DNA of 64,000 nt, from the NCBI RefSeq assembly GCF_003050935.1, contig NZ_QAOX01000009.1:124001-188000 (forward strand), given 5' to 3'. Origin of the DNA: Luteibacter sp. OK325 (GTDB lineage Bacteria; Pseudomonadota; Gammaproteobacteria; Xanthomonadales; Rhodanobacteraceae). Under the pieces are notes generated by a model, which made no database searches, had not been told where the DNA came from, and worked only from the letters and a program-made list of their open reading frames with translations. Numbering within the stretch: position 1 is the first letter of the stretch; the number at the start of each line of letters is the position of its first letter. Of this stretch, positions 1 through 8,952 are shown in pieces. A program made the position numbers and the translations under genes.

Positions 1-1589
1 TGGCGCAAGAACAATTGCGCCAGGCGCAGAAGATGGACGCGATCGGCAATCTCACCGGTGGCGTGGCCCACGACTTTAACAACCTGCTCCAGGTGATCAG
101 CGGCAACCTGCAACTGCTTGGCGCCGATGTATCCGGCAACGAGCGGGCGGAGCGCCGCGTCGCGAATGCGATGGCCGGTGTTACTCGCGGTTCCAAACTC
201 GCTGCCCAGCTGCTCGCCTTCGGTCGCCGCCAGCCACTGGCACCCAAGGTCGTCAACATCGGCCGCTTCGTCCGTGACATGGACGAACTGCTGCGACGCG
301 CCCTGGGCGAAGCGATCGAAGTGGAAACCGTCATCGCTGGCGGATTGTGGAACACGCTGGTGGATCCCTCGAACGTGGAGAACGCACTGCTCAACCTCGC
401 GATCAACGCGCGCGATGCCATGAATGGCCAGGGCCGTCTTACGGTGGAAGCCGGGAACGCACTGCTGGACGATACCTACGCCAAGGCGCACGGCGATTTA
501 CGCCCGGGCCAGTACGTGATGCTTGCGGTGACCGATACCGGCATCGGCATGGACCAGGAGATCCTTGACCAGGTGTTCGAGCCCTTCTTCACCACCAAGC
601 CGGAGGGCCGTGGCACAGGCCTTGGCCTGTCCATGGTCTACGGCTTCGTGAAGCAGTCCGGTGGGCACGTGAAGATCTACAGCGAACCGGGTGAGGGCAC
701 CACGGTGAAGATCTACCTGCCGCGCTCGACGCAGGGTGAGGATCGTGTGGTCGATCTTGATGAAGATATCGTGCGCGGCGGCGATGAAACCATTCTAGTG
801 GCCGAGGACGATGAGGCCGTACGCGAGACCGTGGTCGGCCTGCTCGCCGACCTGGGATACCGCGTGTTGAAGGCACGCGACGCGGAAAGCGCGTTGTCGA
901 TCATCGAAAGCGGCATCGCGATCGACCTGCTGTTTACCGATGTGGTCATGCCGGGTTCCCTGCGCAGCCCGGAGCTGGCGCGCAAGGCGGTCGAGCGTCA
1001 GCCCGGCATCGGTGTGCTGTTCACCTCCGGCTACACCGAGAACGCCATCGTGCACGGCGGACGGTTGGACGAAGGTGTGGAACTGCTGAGCAAACCGTAC
1101 TCGCGTGAGGCGCTGGCGCGGAAGATCCGCCACGTGCTCGCCGGCCGCGTGCCGCGCACGCCTGTTAGTCCGGCTGCTGCACCGGCACCCTCGTTGCCGC
1201 CGCCGAATGGTGTGCCGGCGTCGTTGCGTGTGCTGGTGGTCGAGGACGATGCGCTCATCCGCATGTCCATCGCCGAGATGCTGGAGAGCCGTGGACACAT
1301 CGTCTTCGAAGCCGGCGACGGCGAGAAGGCGATGCGCTGGCATGGCGCCGAGAACATCGACATCCTGCTTACCGATGTCGGGCTGCCCGGGATGAACGGC
1401 GTTGAGGTGGCCGAGCGCATGCGTGAGTCGCAGCCGTCGCTGCCGGTGCTCTTCGCCACGGGCGACCAGAACGCCAACGGCGTGCAACGCGACGCACGCA
1501 CGGCGGTTATCGTGAAGCCGTATGGGGTGGCGGACCTGGTTGACGCGATCGGGCGGATTACGCGGCCGTCGCGAGAGCATCGCCGCTGA
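1..1589 (+). CDS. Hybrid sensor histidine kinase, two receiver domains (5'-truncated)
   Basis: The open frame enters from the left edge, with its first complete codon at base 3, so the sensor and any PAS region are missing. The visible part starts in the dimerisation helix: the H-box VAHDFNN has its phospho-acceptor His codon at 69-71. A HATPase domain follows with an N-box (NLAINARDA) and G-boxes (DTGIGM, GRGTGLGLS). Two CheY-like receiver domains come next, with phospho-acceptor Asp codons at 939-941 and 1374-1376 (motifs LLFTDVVMP and LLTDVGLPG). Both receivers keep the acidic pair and the Lys. No HPt domain is present. The family phosphorelays to its own or separate partners. The stop codon TGA lies inside a REP element, so the last codons come from the repeat. 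No target is identifiable. Confidence 0.9.
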   Translation, partial: AQEQLRQAQKMDAIGNLTGGVAHDFNNLLQVISGNLQLLGADVSGNERAERRVANAMAGVTRGSKLAAQLLAFGRRQPLAPKVVNIGRFVRDMDELLRRALGEAIEVETVIAGGLWNTLVDPSNVENALLNLAINARDAMNGQGRLTVEAGNALLDDTYAKAHGDLRPGQYVMLAVTDTGIGMDQEILDQVFEPFFTTKPEGRGTGLGLSMVYGFVKQSGGHVKIYSEPGEGTTVKIYLPRSTQGEDRVVDLDEDIVRGGDETILVAEDDEAVRETVVGLLADLGYRVLKARDAESALSIIESGIAIDLLFTDVVMPGSLRSPELARKAVERQPGIGVLFTSGYTENAIVHGGRLDEGVELLSKPYSREALARKIRHVLAGRVPRTPVSPAAAPAPSLPPPNGVPASLRVLVVEDDALIRMSIAEMLESRGHIVFEAGDGEKAMRWHGAENIDILLTDVGLPGMNGVEVAERMRESQPSLPVLFATGDQNANGVQRDARTAVIVKPYGVADLVDAIGRITRPSREHRR

Positions 1590-1675
1590 AGCGGCTCCCA
1601 CAAAGAGCTCCCAGAAAGAGCTCCCACAAAGAGCTCCCACAAAGAGCTCTATGTGGGAGCTGATTCATCGGCGAT
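1578..1675. repeat. REP element pair with 13-bp tandem repeat between them
   Basis: A reverse-oriented REP copy (1578-1601) overlaps the end of the kinase gene. A forward copy of the GATTCATCGGC subtype lies at 1653-1675. Between them a 13-bp unit, AAAGAGCTCCCAC, is repeated about 3.8 times (1602-1650). The unit contains the GCTCCCAC end of the REP. Confidence 0.85.
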
Positions 1676-1692
1676 GGGTGCCAGCCCAAACC

Positions 1693-2601
1693 TCACGGCA
1701 ACATATGCCCCCCGGTCACCCCATACGTCTCGCCGGTAATGAAGCTAGCCTCCTGCGAAGCCAGCAACACATAAACCGGCGCGCACTCCACCGGCTGTCC
1801 CGGTCGCTTCAACGGCACGTTCTTGCCGAACTCCACCAGCTTCTCCTGCGGCTGGCCACCGCTTGGCTGCAACGGCGTCCACACCGGACCCGGCGCGACC
1901 GCGTTCACGCGGATGCCTTTCTGCGCTGCCTGTTTGGCCAGCGCCTTAGTGAAGGCGACGATCGCCGCCTTCGTGGGGGCGTAATCGAGCAGGATGTCCG
2001 ACGGCTCGTAGGCCTGGATCGAAGCCGTGTTCACGATCGCTGCACCCGGCGGCATGTGCGGCAGGGCCGCCTTGCACAGCCAGAACAGTGCGAATACGTT
2101 GGTCTGGAAGGTCTGCTGGAACGCCGCGCTGTCCAGTTTGTCGATGGACTTGGCAAACTGCTGGCGTCCGGCGACATTGGCGAGGATGTCCAGGCCACCC
2201 AATTCCTTCACGGCCTTCGCGACCAGTTGCTTGCAGAAGGCTTCGTCTTTCAGGTCGCCGGGCATGCCGATCACGGTATGGCCTTCGCCGGTGAGCAGTG
2301 CGATCACCTCGTCGGCGTCTTTCTGTTCCGAGGGCAGGTAATTGATTATCACGCTGGCGCCTTCACGCGCGAAAGCGATCGCTGCCGCACGGCCGATGCC
2401 GGAGTCGCCGCCGGTGACCAGCGCCTTGCGATCCTTCAGCCGGCCGTTGCCCCGATAGCTGGTCTCGCCGTGATCGGGTTTCGGCACCATCTCCCTGGCC
2501 AGGCCGGGAGCAGGCTGCGGCTGCTTGGAAAAGTCCGGCTGCGGATACTGCGTGCGCGGATCGCGCATGGCATAGGGGTCGAACGCGGCGTGCTTCGCCA
2601 T
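1693..2601 (-). CDS. SDR family oxidoreductase (YghA/general stress protein 39-like)
   Basis: A 302-aa NAD(P)-dependent short-chain dehydrogenase with the long N-terminal extension (about 55 residues, rich in Pro and Gln) typical of the YghA/GSP39 branch. The nucleotide motif TGGDSGIG is at residues 63-70, the NVAG element near 142-145, the catalytic Ser at 194 (NTAS) and Tyr207/Lys211 (YAPTK). The C-terminus ends in GVTGGHMLP, as usual for this branch. The ATG is preceded by GAGGATC at good distance. The substrate is unknown; relatives act on small aldehydes, alcohols or ketones and are often stress-induced. It stands alone, convergent with the upstream kinase. Confidence 0.88.
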   Translation of the reverse strand: MAKHAAFDPYAMRDPRTQYPQPDFSKQPQPAPGLAREMVPKPDHGETSYRGNGRLKDRKALVTGGDSGIGRAAAIAFAREGASVIINYLPSEQKDADEVIALLTGEGHTVIGMPGDLKDEAFCKQLVAKAVKELGGLDILANVAGRQQFAKSIDKLDSAAFQQTFQTNVFALFWLCKAALPHMPPGAAIVNTASIQAYEPSDILLDYAPTKAAIVAFTKALAKQAAQKGIRVNAVAPGPVWTPLQPSGGQPQEKLVEFGKNVPLKRPGQPVECAPVYVLLASQEASFITGETYGVTGGHMLP

Positions 2602-2671
2602 GGGGAGATCCTCGCGGTGGAGAGGTCTCCCGGTTTACGGGCAGGGACGTCCATGTCCCGTCCACGTCATG

Positions 2672-3127
2672 TCATTTGCCCATGCCGCCGAGCATGCCCT
2701 TGCCCTGCTTGAGTACGACGTCGCAGGCCTTCTTCGTCATCTTGGCCTTCATGTCGCCCATGGGCGAGCTGTCGGCGCCGGCGGCGCCGCCGAGGTCCAG
2801 GGTTTTGCCGTCCTTGGACTTGAGCAGGCCCTTGGCGCCATCGAGGTAGCCCGGGTCCTGCGTGGGAGCGGCGGCGGTCGAAGAGGACTGTCCGCCCAGC
2901 TTGCCCAGCAGCTGATCCTTCACGCCGGAGGCACCGCTAGCGCCGCCAAGGTAGTTGTTGGTGACGCAGTACTGCAGGATGCCGGCCGCATTTCCCATGC
3001 TGCCGGACATGAGTGAGCTGCTGCTCGATCCGCCCGCCAGGCCCTTCAGGCTGTCGAGTTGCATGGCGGACGTGACGCCAGATGCCAGGGCGAGGGTGAG
3101 GGCTATACCGGCGAGGACGGTCTTCAT
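2672..3127 (-). CDS. DUF2501 (YjjA-like) secreted protein
   Basis: A 151-aa exported protein with a clear Sec signal peptide (MKTVLAGIALTLALASGVTS, cleavage near residue 21). A Gly/Ser-rich stretch and a conserved region around ILQYCVTNNYLGG follow. Two cysteines (one in the QYC motif, one in KKACDVV) could form a disulfide. The layout matches DUF2501 proteins such as E. coli YjjA, whose biochemical role is not established. It is probably a monocistronic gene, divergent from the rhamnosidase gene. Confidence 0.75.
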   Translation of the reverse strand: MKTVLAGIALTLALASGVTSAMQLDSLKGLAGGSSSSSLMSGSMGNAAGILQYCVTNNYLGGASGASGVKDQLLGKLGGQSSSTAAAPTQDPGYLDGAKGLLKSKDGKTLDLGGAAGADSSPMGDMKAKMTKKACDVVLKQGKGMLGGMGK

Positions 3128-3222
3128 GACGTTGGCTCCGGGGTTTCGAGGTCCGCAAGGGATAAACCTTCGTACGTTAGATGGATGTATGCGGCAACGA
3201 CCACACCGCCTTTCTGCCGGTT

Positions 3223-5883
3223 ATGCTCGGACGTTTCATCCCCCGACAGGTCCTGGCCTTGCCACGCATCCGCCCCCTCGTCCTAGCCACCCTGTTCCTC
3301 ACCACCCCGGCGTTCACCACCCCCGTAGGAGCCGCTTCAGCGGTGAAGGATCCTGTGGGAGCCGCTTCAGCGGCGATGGGTGCTCGCGATGGCATCACCA
3401 TTCACACCCCACAGGTAGAACGCACCGACACACCGACTTACGTCGATACCGAAACCCCCCGCTTCTCCTGGCTCATCAACTCCACCGTCAACGAAACACG
3501 ACAGACCGGCTACCGCATCGTCGTAACCCACGACGGCAAGACGCTATGGGACACCGGCGAGGTGCACTCATCGCGTTCCTTCGATATCGACTATGCGGGC
3601 CCCGCACTGCAACCGGGCCAACGCTACGAATGGCTCGCGGCCGTGCATACCTCGAACGGCGACGGCAGCGTGGCATCGCACTTCGATACCGCGCTCGACG
3701 AAACCGGCTGGCATGGCGCGCAATGGATCGGCAAGGCCGATGCGGCAAGCTTGCCCGCACCGCTGCTGCGCAAGACCTTTCATGTCGATGCACACGCCGC
3801 GTGCGCGACGCTTTACGTGGCGGCCGGTGGCTACGCGGATCTTTCTATCGATGGGCGGCCCGTGAGCGACGCGGTGCTCTCACCCGGCTTCACCGACTAC
3901 GACAAGCGCGTGGAAGTGGTCGCGACAGACATGGTGCTGACGCCGGGCGATCACCTCCTCGGCGCCGAACTCGGCCGTGGCTTCTACGGCATGACCAATC
4001 CCAACGTATGGCATTGGGAGCGCGCGCCCTGGCACGGACAGCCGCGTCTGCGCGCCATGCTGCGCATTCGCTACGACGATGGACACGTGCAGGACATCGT
4101 CAGCGACAGCAGCTGGCGCATCGCGGACGGCCCCACGCGTCTTGACGATCTCTACGGTGGCGAAAGCTACGATGCCCGCGACGCGACGCCGGCTACATGG
4201 ATGCCAGCGTCCGTGCTACCCGCGCCGCGAGGCAAGCTCGTTGCACAGACGGAACAACCGATTCGCGTGCTCGATACGCTGCATGCCACCTCGGTGACCG
4301 AGCCGAAGCCCGGTGTCTTCGTTTTCGCGTTCGCGCGTGTCATCGCAGGCTGGGCCACGTTCGACACCACGGGCCCGGCGGGAACGACGATCACGGCGCA
4401 TTACGGCGAGAAGCTCATGCCCGACGGCACGGTGGACGCGCGCGACGAACACCACTATTTCAAGGCGGGATTCCAGACCGATCGGCTGACGCTCGCCGGC
4501 GGGCACGAACGTTGGCATCCGCGGTTTTCGTACAAGGGATTTCGCTACGTGCAGGTGGAAGGCTGGCCCGGTGGAAAGCCCGCGCTCGATGCCGTCACCG
4601 CGCAGGTCGTTCACACCGACGCCGCCGTGACCGGCCGCTTCGAGAGCGCCAACCCGCTGCTCGACTGGATTCACCGTGCCGCGGTCGACACCATGCTCAA
4701 TAACTTGTACGGCATCCCTACCGACACGCCGATGTATGAAAAGAACGGCTGGACCGGTGACGGTATGCTCGGCGCCGACATGTTCCTGCGCAACGTCGAC
4801 GCCGATCGGCTGCTGGCGAAGTGGGTCCGCGATATCGCCGACACACGCAAAGCGGATGGTTCGCCCTTGCTGATCGCTCCGAACCCGGGTTGGGGCGACG
4901 TCCGCGCGCCGACCTGGCACGCCGCCTATGTGCTGGTTCCCTGGTCGCTATGGATGAACGCCGGCGACCGTCGTCCCATCGACGAACACATCGATGGCAT
5001 CGCGCGTTACGTGACGATGGAGAATGCGCGTTCTCCCGGTGGTATCGCCGACACCGAACTGGGCGATTGGGTGAGTCCGGAAACCGATCCGGGCGGGGAG
5101 AATGCGCCCGAGGACAAACATGTCGCTGCCACGGCTTATCTGTACCGCATGCAGCGCGTGACCGCGGACATGCTGCGCCTGGTTGGCGACACGACGCGGG
5201 CAGCGGTCTTCGATGCCCAGGCGGACGCCGTACGCGATGCCTTCAATGCGCACTTCCTCGACCGCGCGGCGGGTCGCTATCGAGGCGACGGCGACCAGGG
5301 TTACCGACAGGCGCACAACCTGCTGGCGCTGGCCTTCGGCCTGGTGCCCGACGACCTGCGCGATCGAGTGGCCGCTGGCGTGGCGGCCGATGCGAAAGCT
5401 CGCGGTGACCATCTCGACACCGGTGCCCTGGCCACCAAGGTCATCCTGCCCGTGCTCACCGGTACCGGCCATGCCGACGAGGCGTGGCGTATCGCCACGC
5501 AGATTACCTTCCCGAGCTGGGGCTTCTGGCGCGAGAACGGCGCGACCAGCTTGTGGGAACACTGGAAGCTGGCATCGCGCTCGCGCGGCCATTACTTCCT
5601 CGGCACGGTGGACGACTGGCTGTTCGGCGATGTGGCAGGTCTGCGTCCCCTGGCGCCCGGCTGGCAGCGTATCGAGGTACGGCCCGCGGTGACCGCGTGG
5701 CTTGATCACGCTTCGGCTGCGGTGATGACGCCTTATGGGAAGGCTTCGGTCGCCTGGCGCAAGACGGGCGGGCGGGTTGAGCTTGATGTGCATGTGCCGG
5801 TGGGGGCGGAGGCGGTGGTGGGGCTGCCCGGGCACTCCGATACGGTCATTGGGCCGGGCGATCATCATTTGAGCGCTCCTTAG
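3223..5883 (+). CDS. Alpha-L-rhamnosidase, GH78
   Basis: A large secreted glycoside hydrolase (886 aa from the chosen start) that would release terminal L-rhamnose from plant glycosides or polysaccharides. Family landmarks are the N-terminal Ig-like domain (PRFSWLINS), the carbohydrate-binding region (RKTFHVDA, YVAAGGYADLSIDGRPV), the catalytic (alpha/alpha)6 barrel with NGWTGDGMLGADMF and LGDWVSPE, and the late motif LWEHWKL. An in-frame ATG at 3181 would add 14 residues. I prefer 3223 because it starts directly before a basic-hydrophobic signal peptide (VLATLFLTTPAFTT). Neither start has a good Shine-Dalgarno. Just after the signal peptide, two REP elements are translated (PVGAASAVKDPVGAASAAM), an unusual intragenic position. 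Confidence 0.88.
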   Translation: MLGRFIPRQVLALPRIRPLVLATLFLTTPAFTTPVGAASAVKDPVGAASAAMGARDGITIHTPQVERTDTPTYVDTETPRFSWLINSTVNETRQTGYRIVVTHDGKTLWDTGEVHSSRSFDIDYAGPALQPGQRYEWLAAVHTSNGDGSVASHFDTALDETGWHGAQWIGKADAASLPAPLLRKTFHVDAHAACATLYVAAGGYADLSIDGRPVSDAVLSPGFTDYDKRVEVVATDMVLTPGDHLLGAELGRGFYGMTNPNVWHWERAPWHGQPRLRAMLRIRYDDGHVQDIVSDSSWRIADGPTRLDDLYGGESYDARDATPATWMPASVLPAPRGKLVAQTEQPIRVLDTLHATSVTEPKPGVFVFAFARVIAGWATFDTTGPAGTTITAHYGEKLMPDGTVDARDEHHYFKAGFQTDRLTLAGGHERWHPRFSYKGFRYVQVEGWPGGKPALDAVTAQVVHTDAAVTGRFESANPLLDWIHRAAVDTMLNNLYGIPTDTPMYEKNGWTGDGMLGADMFLRNVDADRLLAKWVRDIADTRKADGSPLLIAPNPGWGDVRAPTWHAAYVLVPWSLWMNAGDRRPIDEHIDGIARYVTMENARSPGGIADTELGDWVSPETDPGGENAPEDKHVAATAYLYRMQRVTADMLRLVGDTTRAAVFDAQADAVRDAFNAHFLDRAAGRYRGDGDQGYRQAHNLLALAFGLVPDDLRDRVAAGVAADAKARGDHLDTGALATKVILPVLTGTGHADEAWRIATQITFPSWGFWRENGATSLWEHWKLASRSRGHYFLGTVDDWLFGDVAGLRPLAPGWQRIEVRPAVTAWLDHASAAVMTPYGKASVAWRKTGGRVELDVHVPVGAEAVVGLPGHSDTVIGPGDHHLSAP
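3325..3378 (+). repeat. Two direct REP copies inside the rhamnosidase coding sequence
   Basis: Copies at 3325-3347 and 3355-3378 lie in the same orientation with a 30-bp period, which keeps the reading frame. They encode two VGAASA-type peptides between the signal peptide and the first folded domain. Confidence 0.85.
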
Positions 5884-5886
5884 CTA

Positions 5887-6070
5887 TCGCCGATGCATCG
5901 GCTCCTGCCAGACAGAAGCATCGCCGCTGAAGCGGCTCCCACACAGGGCTGAAGCGGCTCCCACGCAGGGCTTGGGGCCTTCCCACACTGGGCTTGGGGG
6001 CCTCCCACACTGGGCTTGGGGCCCTCTCACACAGGAAAGGTCTTCTGTGGGAGCCGCTTCAGCGGCGATG
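5887..6070. repeat. REP cluster with 22-bp tandem repeat
   Basis: REP copies lie at 5887-5910 (degenerate), 5929-5952 (reverse), 5948-5964 (partial) and 6047-6070 (forward). The stretch 5968-6033 holds three 22-bp units of GGGCTTGGGGCCTTCCCACA type, each carrying the CCCACA end of the REP. The cluster separates the rhamnosidase from the chemoreceptor gene and contains no gene. Confidence 0.85.
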
Positions 6071-6091
6071 CTCTTCTTCACAAAACCGTCG

Positions 6092-6118
6092 TAAAGCCTC
6101 GCGATCCCCGGCCGTTAA
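6092..6118 (+). promoter_or_regulatory. Sigma-28 (FliA) promoter of the chemoreceptor gene
   Basis: TAAAGCCT-N11-GCCGTTAA matches the flagellar sigma factor consensus TAAAGTTT-N11-GCCGATAA with exact spacing and one mismatch in the -10 element. It ends 36 bp before the chemoreceptor ATG, a normal leader length. Confidence 0.75.
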
Positions 6119-6154
6119 TTCATACACGGGGTAGTAGAAACAGGGTGACGGTAA

Positions 6155-7840
6155 ATGTCCGCATTGAAGAACTGGTTCGGCCGCACGACACTGAATACGC
6201 GTGTCTGGATGGTCATGACCGTGGTGGTGCTCGGCCTGATCGGTCAGACCGTCATGTCAGGCATTGAAAGCCGTCGTGTGCAGATGGCGGTACTGGCCAA
6301 CACGCTGGAGCAGCACGTAACGGCCGCGATCGCGATTGCGGACGCATATCACGCGCGCGCCGCCAAAGGCCTGACGAGCGATCTCGAGGCACGCGTCGCC
6401 GCGCTCGACGACATCCAGGCGATGCGTTGGTCGAACAACACCGGCTACGTCTTCGCCTTCGATTCGGCGCTGACCATGCGCATGCATCCGTTGCGCTCGG
6501 CCGATATTGGCAAGAACATCCGTGACGATGCCGACGGCAAGGGCTTCCACCAGTACGTGGCCATGCTCGAGGCCGATACGAAAGATGGCCACGGCATGAC
6601 GCGCTACACGCAGATCATGCCCAAGACCAACGAACTCAAGGACAAGATCAGCTACTCCAGCTGGTACAAGCCCTGGGATCTGCATTTCATCTCGGGTGCC
6701 TATTTCGATGACATCGACGCGGCGTTCCGCGCCCAGCTCGGACGGGACCTGCTCAGGTCCGGGGCCATCGCTGCGCTGGCGCTGCTGATGGTCTGGCTTT
6801 CGATGAGCAGCATCCGCACCACCGTCGGTGGCGAGCCGCGCGACGCCGTGCACATTGCCGGCCGCATTGCCGGTGGCGACCTGCGCAGCGACGGCGGCGA
6901 GTATGCGTCGGCCAGCCTGCTCGGCGCGCTTGAGCGCATGCGTAGCACGCTGTCTTCCATCGTGTCCGAAGTGCAGGAAGGTGCGCACGTGGTCTCGACG
7001 ACGTCTGCCGAGATCGCTCGCGGCAACGACGATCTTTCCCAGCGTACGCAAGAGCAGGCATCCAGCCTCGAGGAAACCGCGGCGTCGATGGAAGAGATGA
7101 CCGCCACGGTGAAACAGAATGCAGAGAACGCCACGGCCGCCGATCGTCTCTCTCGTCATGCGAGTGGCGAAGCGGAGAAAGGCGGCGCTGTCGTCGGCGA
7201 GGCCATGGAAGCGATGCGTGCCATCGGTGATTCCAGCCGGCGCATCGGTGACATCGTCGGCCTGATCGACGAAATTGCGTTCCAGACTAACCTGCTCGCC
7301 CTCAATGCCGCCGTGGAAGCGGCGCGCGCCGGTGAACAGGGCAGGGGCTTCGCGGTCGTCGCCGCGGAAGTGCGTCGACTGGCCCAGTCCAGCGCCGCGG
7401 CGTCGCGCGAGATCAAGGGCCTGATCGCCGAAAGTGGCGAGCGCGTGGAAGTCGGCGCGTCCCTGGTCGAGCAGTCCTCGGTCGCTCTGCGGGACATCGT
7501 CGCCAGCGTGAAGAAGGTGACCGACATCGTTGCCGAAATCGCGGCGGCCAGCGCCGAGCAGTCGGCGGGTGTCGACCAGGTCAACCTGGCGATCGCGCAG
7601 ATCGACCAGGTAACTCAGGAGAATGCCGCGCTGGTGGAAGAGGCGGCCGCCGCGGCCAAGTCGATGCAGGACCAGGCTCACTCGCTCACCGACCAGGTAG
7701 CGTTTTTCATCGTCGACGGCGGCGGTCGTGCCGAGCCGATGGCGCGCGCCTCCGCTGCGGAACGGGCTGCCCACGACGTTACCTTCGGTCAGTCCGCCAC
7801 GGTGAAGAAGGGCGCCGACGCCTGGGCGGAGTTCGCCTGA
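6155..7840 (+). CDS. Methyl-accepting chemotaxis protein
   Basis: A 561-aa chemoreceptor. TM1 is near residues 14-35 ([17 protein letters not shown]). The periplasmic sensor resembles a single Cache domain ([44 protein letters not shown]). TM2 ([13 protein letters not shown]) is followed by a HAMP-like linker and the cytoplasmic signalling hairpin, whose tip [20 protein letters not shown] and flank [16 protein letters not shown] interact with CheA/CheW. It ends in DAWAEFA and lacks the NWETF-type CheR-tethering pentapeptide. The sensor class suggests small organic acids or similar ligands, but the ligand cannot be read from the sequence. A sigma-28 promoter upstream ties it to the flagellar regulon. 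Confidence 0.93.
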   Translation: MSALKNWFGRTTLNTRVWMVMTVVVLGLIGQTVMSGIESRRVQMAVLANTLEQHVTAAIAIADAYHARAAKGLTSDLEARVAALDDIQAMRWSNNTGYVFAFDSALTMRMHPLRSADIGKNIRDDADGKGFHQYVAMLEADTKDGHGMTRYTQIMPKTNELKDKISYSSWYKPWDLHFISGAYFDDIDAAFRAQLGRDLLRSGAIAALALLMVWLSMSSIRTTVGGEPRDAVHIAGRIAGGDLRSDGGEYASASLLGALERMRSTLSSIVSEVQEGAHVVSTTSAEIARGNDDLSQRTQEQASSLEETAASMEEMTATVKQNAENATAADRLSRHASGEAEKGGAVVGEAMEAMRAIGDSSRRIGDIVGLIDEIAFQTNLLALNAAVEAARAGEQGRGFAVVAAEVRRLAQSSAAASREIKGLIAESGERVEVGASLVEQSSVALRDIVASVKKVTDIVAEIAAASAEQSAGVDQVNLAIAQIDQVTQENAALVEEAAAAAKSMQDQAHSLTDQVAFFIVDGGGRAEPMARASAAERAAHDVTFGQSATVKKGADAWAEFA

Positions 7841-7942
7841 GGTGACAAAAGATCACTAAAGACCTGCAAATAAGTCGCTTCAGTCATTAGTGGCGCCGGC
7901 CTATCGTTCTCCTCGTCCCTATCGAAACGAGGAGAAAGCACC

Positions 7943-8788
7943 ATGTACGCCATCACGGGAATCACCGGCCAGGTCGGTACCGCCCTGGCCAACGCCCTGT
8001 TCGCCGCGGGCAAACCACTGCGAGCTGTCGTTCGCGATGCCGCGAAGGGCAAGAACTTTGCCGATCGCGGTGCCGAGCTTGCCATCGCTGAGATCGACGA
8101 CACACCGGCACTGACCCGCGCCTTCGAAGGCGCGGAGGCCATCTTCATCCTGTTGCCGCCGCTGTTCGATCCCTCACCTGGCTACCCGGAATCCAACCGC
8201 AGCATTGCGTCTATCCGCGATGCCCTGCTCGCCGCCCGGCCGGACCGCGTAGTCGTGCTGTCGACCGTCGGTGCTCACGCCGCCGAGGAAAACCTGCTCT
8301 CGCAGCTGGGCCGGATGGAAGAGGTGCTCGGCCAGTTGCCCATGCCCGTGACCTTCCTGCGCGCCGGCTGGTTTTTCGAGAACGCCCAGTGGGATGTCTC
8401 CTCGGCCCGCGACACGGGTGTCATCGACAGCTATCTCTACCCGCTCGATCGCAAGGTTCCCATGGTCGCCACGAAGGACATCGGCGAGCTGGCCGCGAAA
8501 CTGCTCGGCGAGACCTCCACCGGTGTGCGCGTGGTGGAACTGGAAAGCTCACAGCGAACCAGCCCGAACGACATCGCCGCCGCCTTCGCCAGGGCGTTGG
8601 GGCGCGATGTCACCGCGCGCATCGTGCCGCGCGCCGAGTGGGAATCGCGTTTCGTCGCCCAGGGTATGAAGAATCCCACTCCGCGGATGCGGATGCTCGA
8701 TGGCTTCAACGAAGGCTGGATCGACTTCGAAGGGACCTCGGTGAAAGGTGCCACCGGCGTCGACGACGTGGTCGCCCGGCTGATCTAG
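7943..8788 (+). CDS. NmrA-like NAD(P)-binding protein (atypical SDR)
   Basis: A 281-aa Rossmann-fold protein starting MYAITGITGQVG, the GxxGxxG NAD(P)-binding motif of the NmrA/QorB/TMR group. A central strand (VVVLSTVGAHAAEENLLSQL) and a substrate region with VTFLRAGWFFEN follow. Members act as NADPH:quinone oxidoreductases or as redox-sensing regulators; this one cannot be assigned. A strong ribosome site (GAGGAGAAAGCACC) supports the start. The 100-bp upstream gap holds no recognisable operator that I would defend. The gene ends next to a REP cluster. Confidence 0.82.
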   Translation: MYAITGITGQVGTALANALFAAGKPLRAVVRDAAKGKNFADRGAELAIAEIDDTPALTRAFEGAEAIFILLPPLFDPSPGYPESNRSIASIRDALLAARPDRVVVLSTVGAHAAEENLLSQLGRMEEVLGQLPMPVTFLRAGWFFENAQWDVSSARDTGVIDSYLYPLDRKVPMVATKDIGELAAKLLGETSTGVRVVELESSQRTSPNDIAAAFARALGRDVTARIVPRAEWESRFVAQGMKNPTPRMRMLDGFNEGWIDFEGTSVKGATGVDDVVARLI

Positions 8789-8801
8789 CGCGAAGTGGAA
8801 G

Positions 8802-8950
8802 CATCGCCGATGAATCGGCTCCCACACAAAGCCTGCGCAGATGCACGGCCAATGTGGGAGCCGCTTCAGCGGCGATGCCCTTGCCCCCCTGTGGGAGCCG
8901 CTTCAGCGGCGATGCTCTTGACCCCTGTGGGAGCCGCTTCAGCGGCGATG
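8802..8950. repeat. REP cluster, four copies
   Basis: A reverse GAATCGGC-type copy (8802-8825) is followed by three forward copies (8853-8876, 8891-8914, 8927-8950). The last ends 2 bp before the stop codon of the convergent MFS gene. Confidence 0.9.
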
Positions 8951-8952
8951 CC

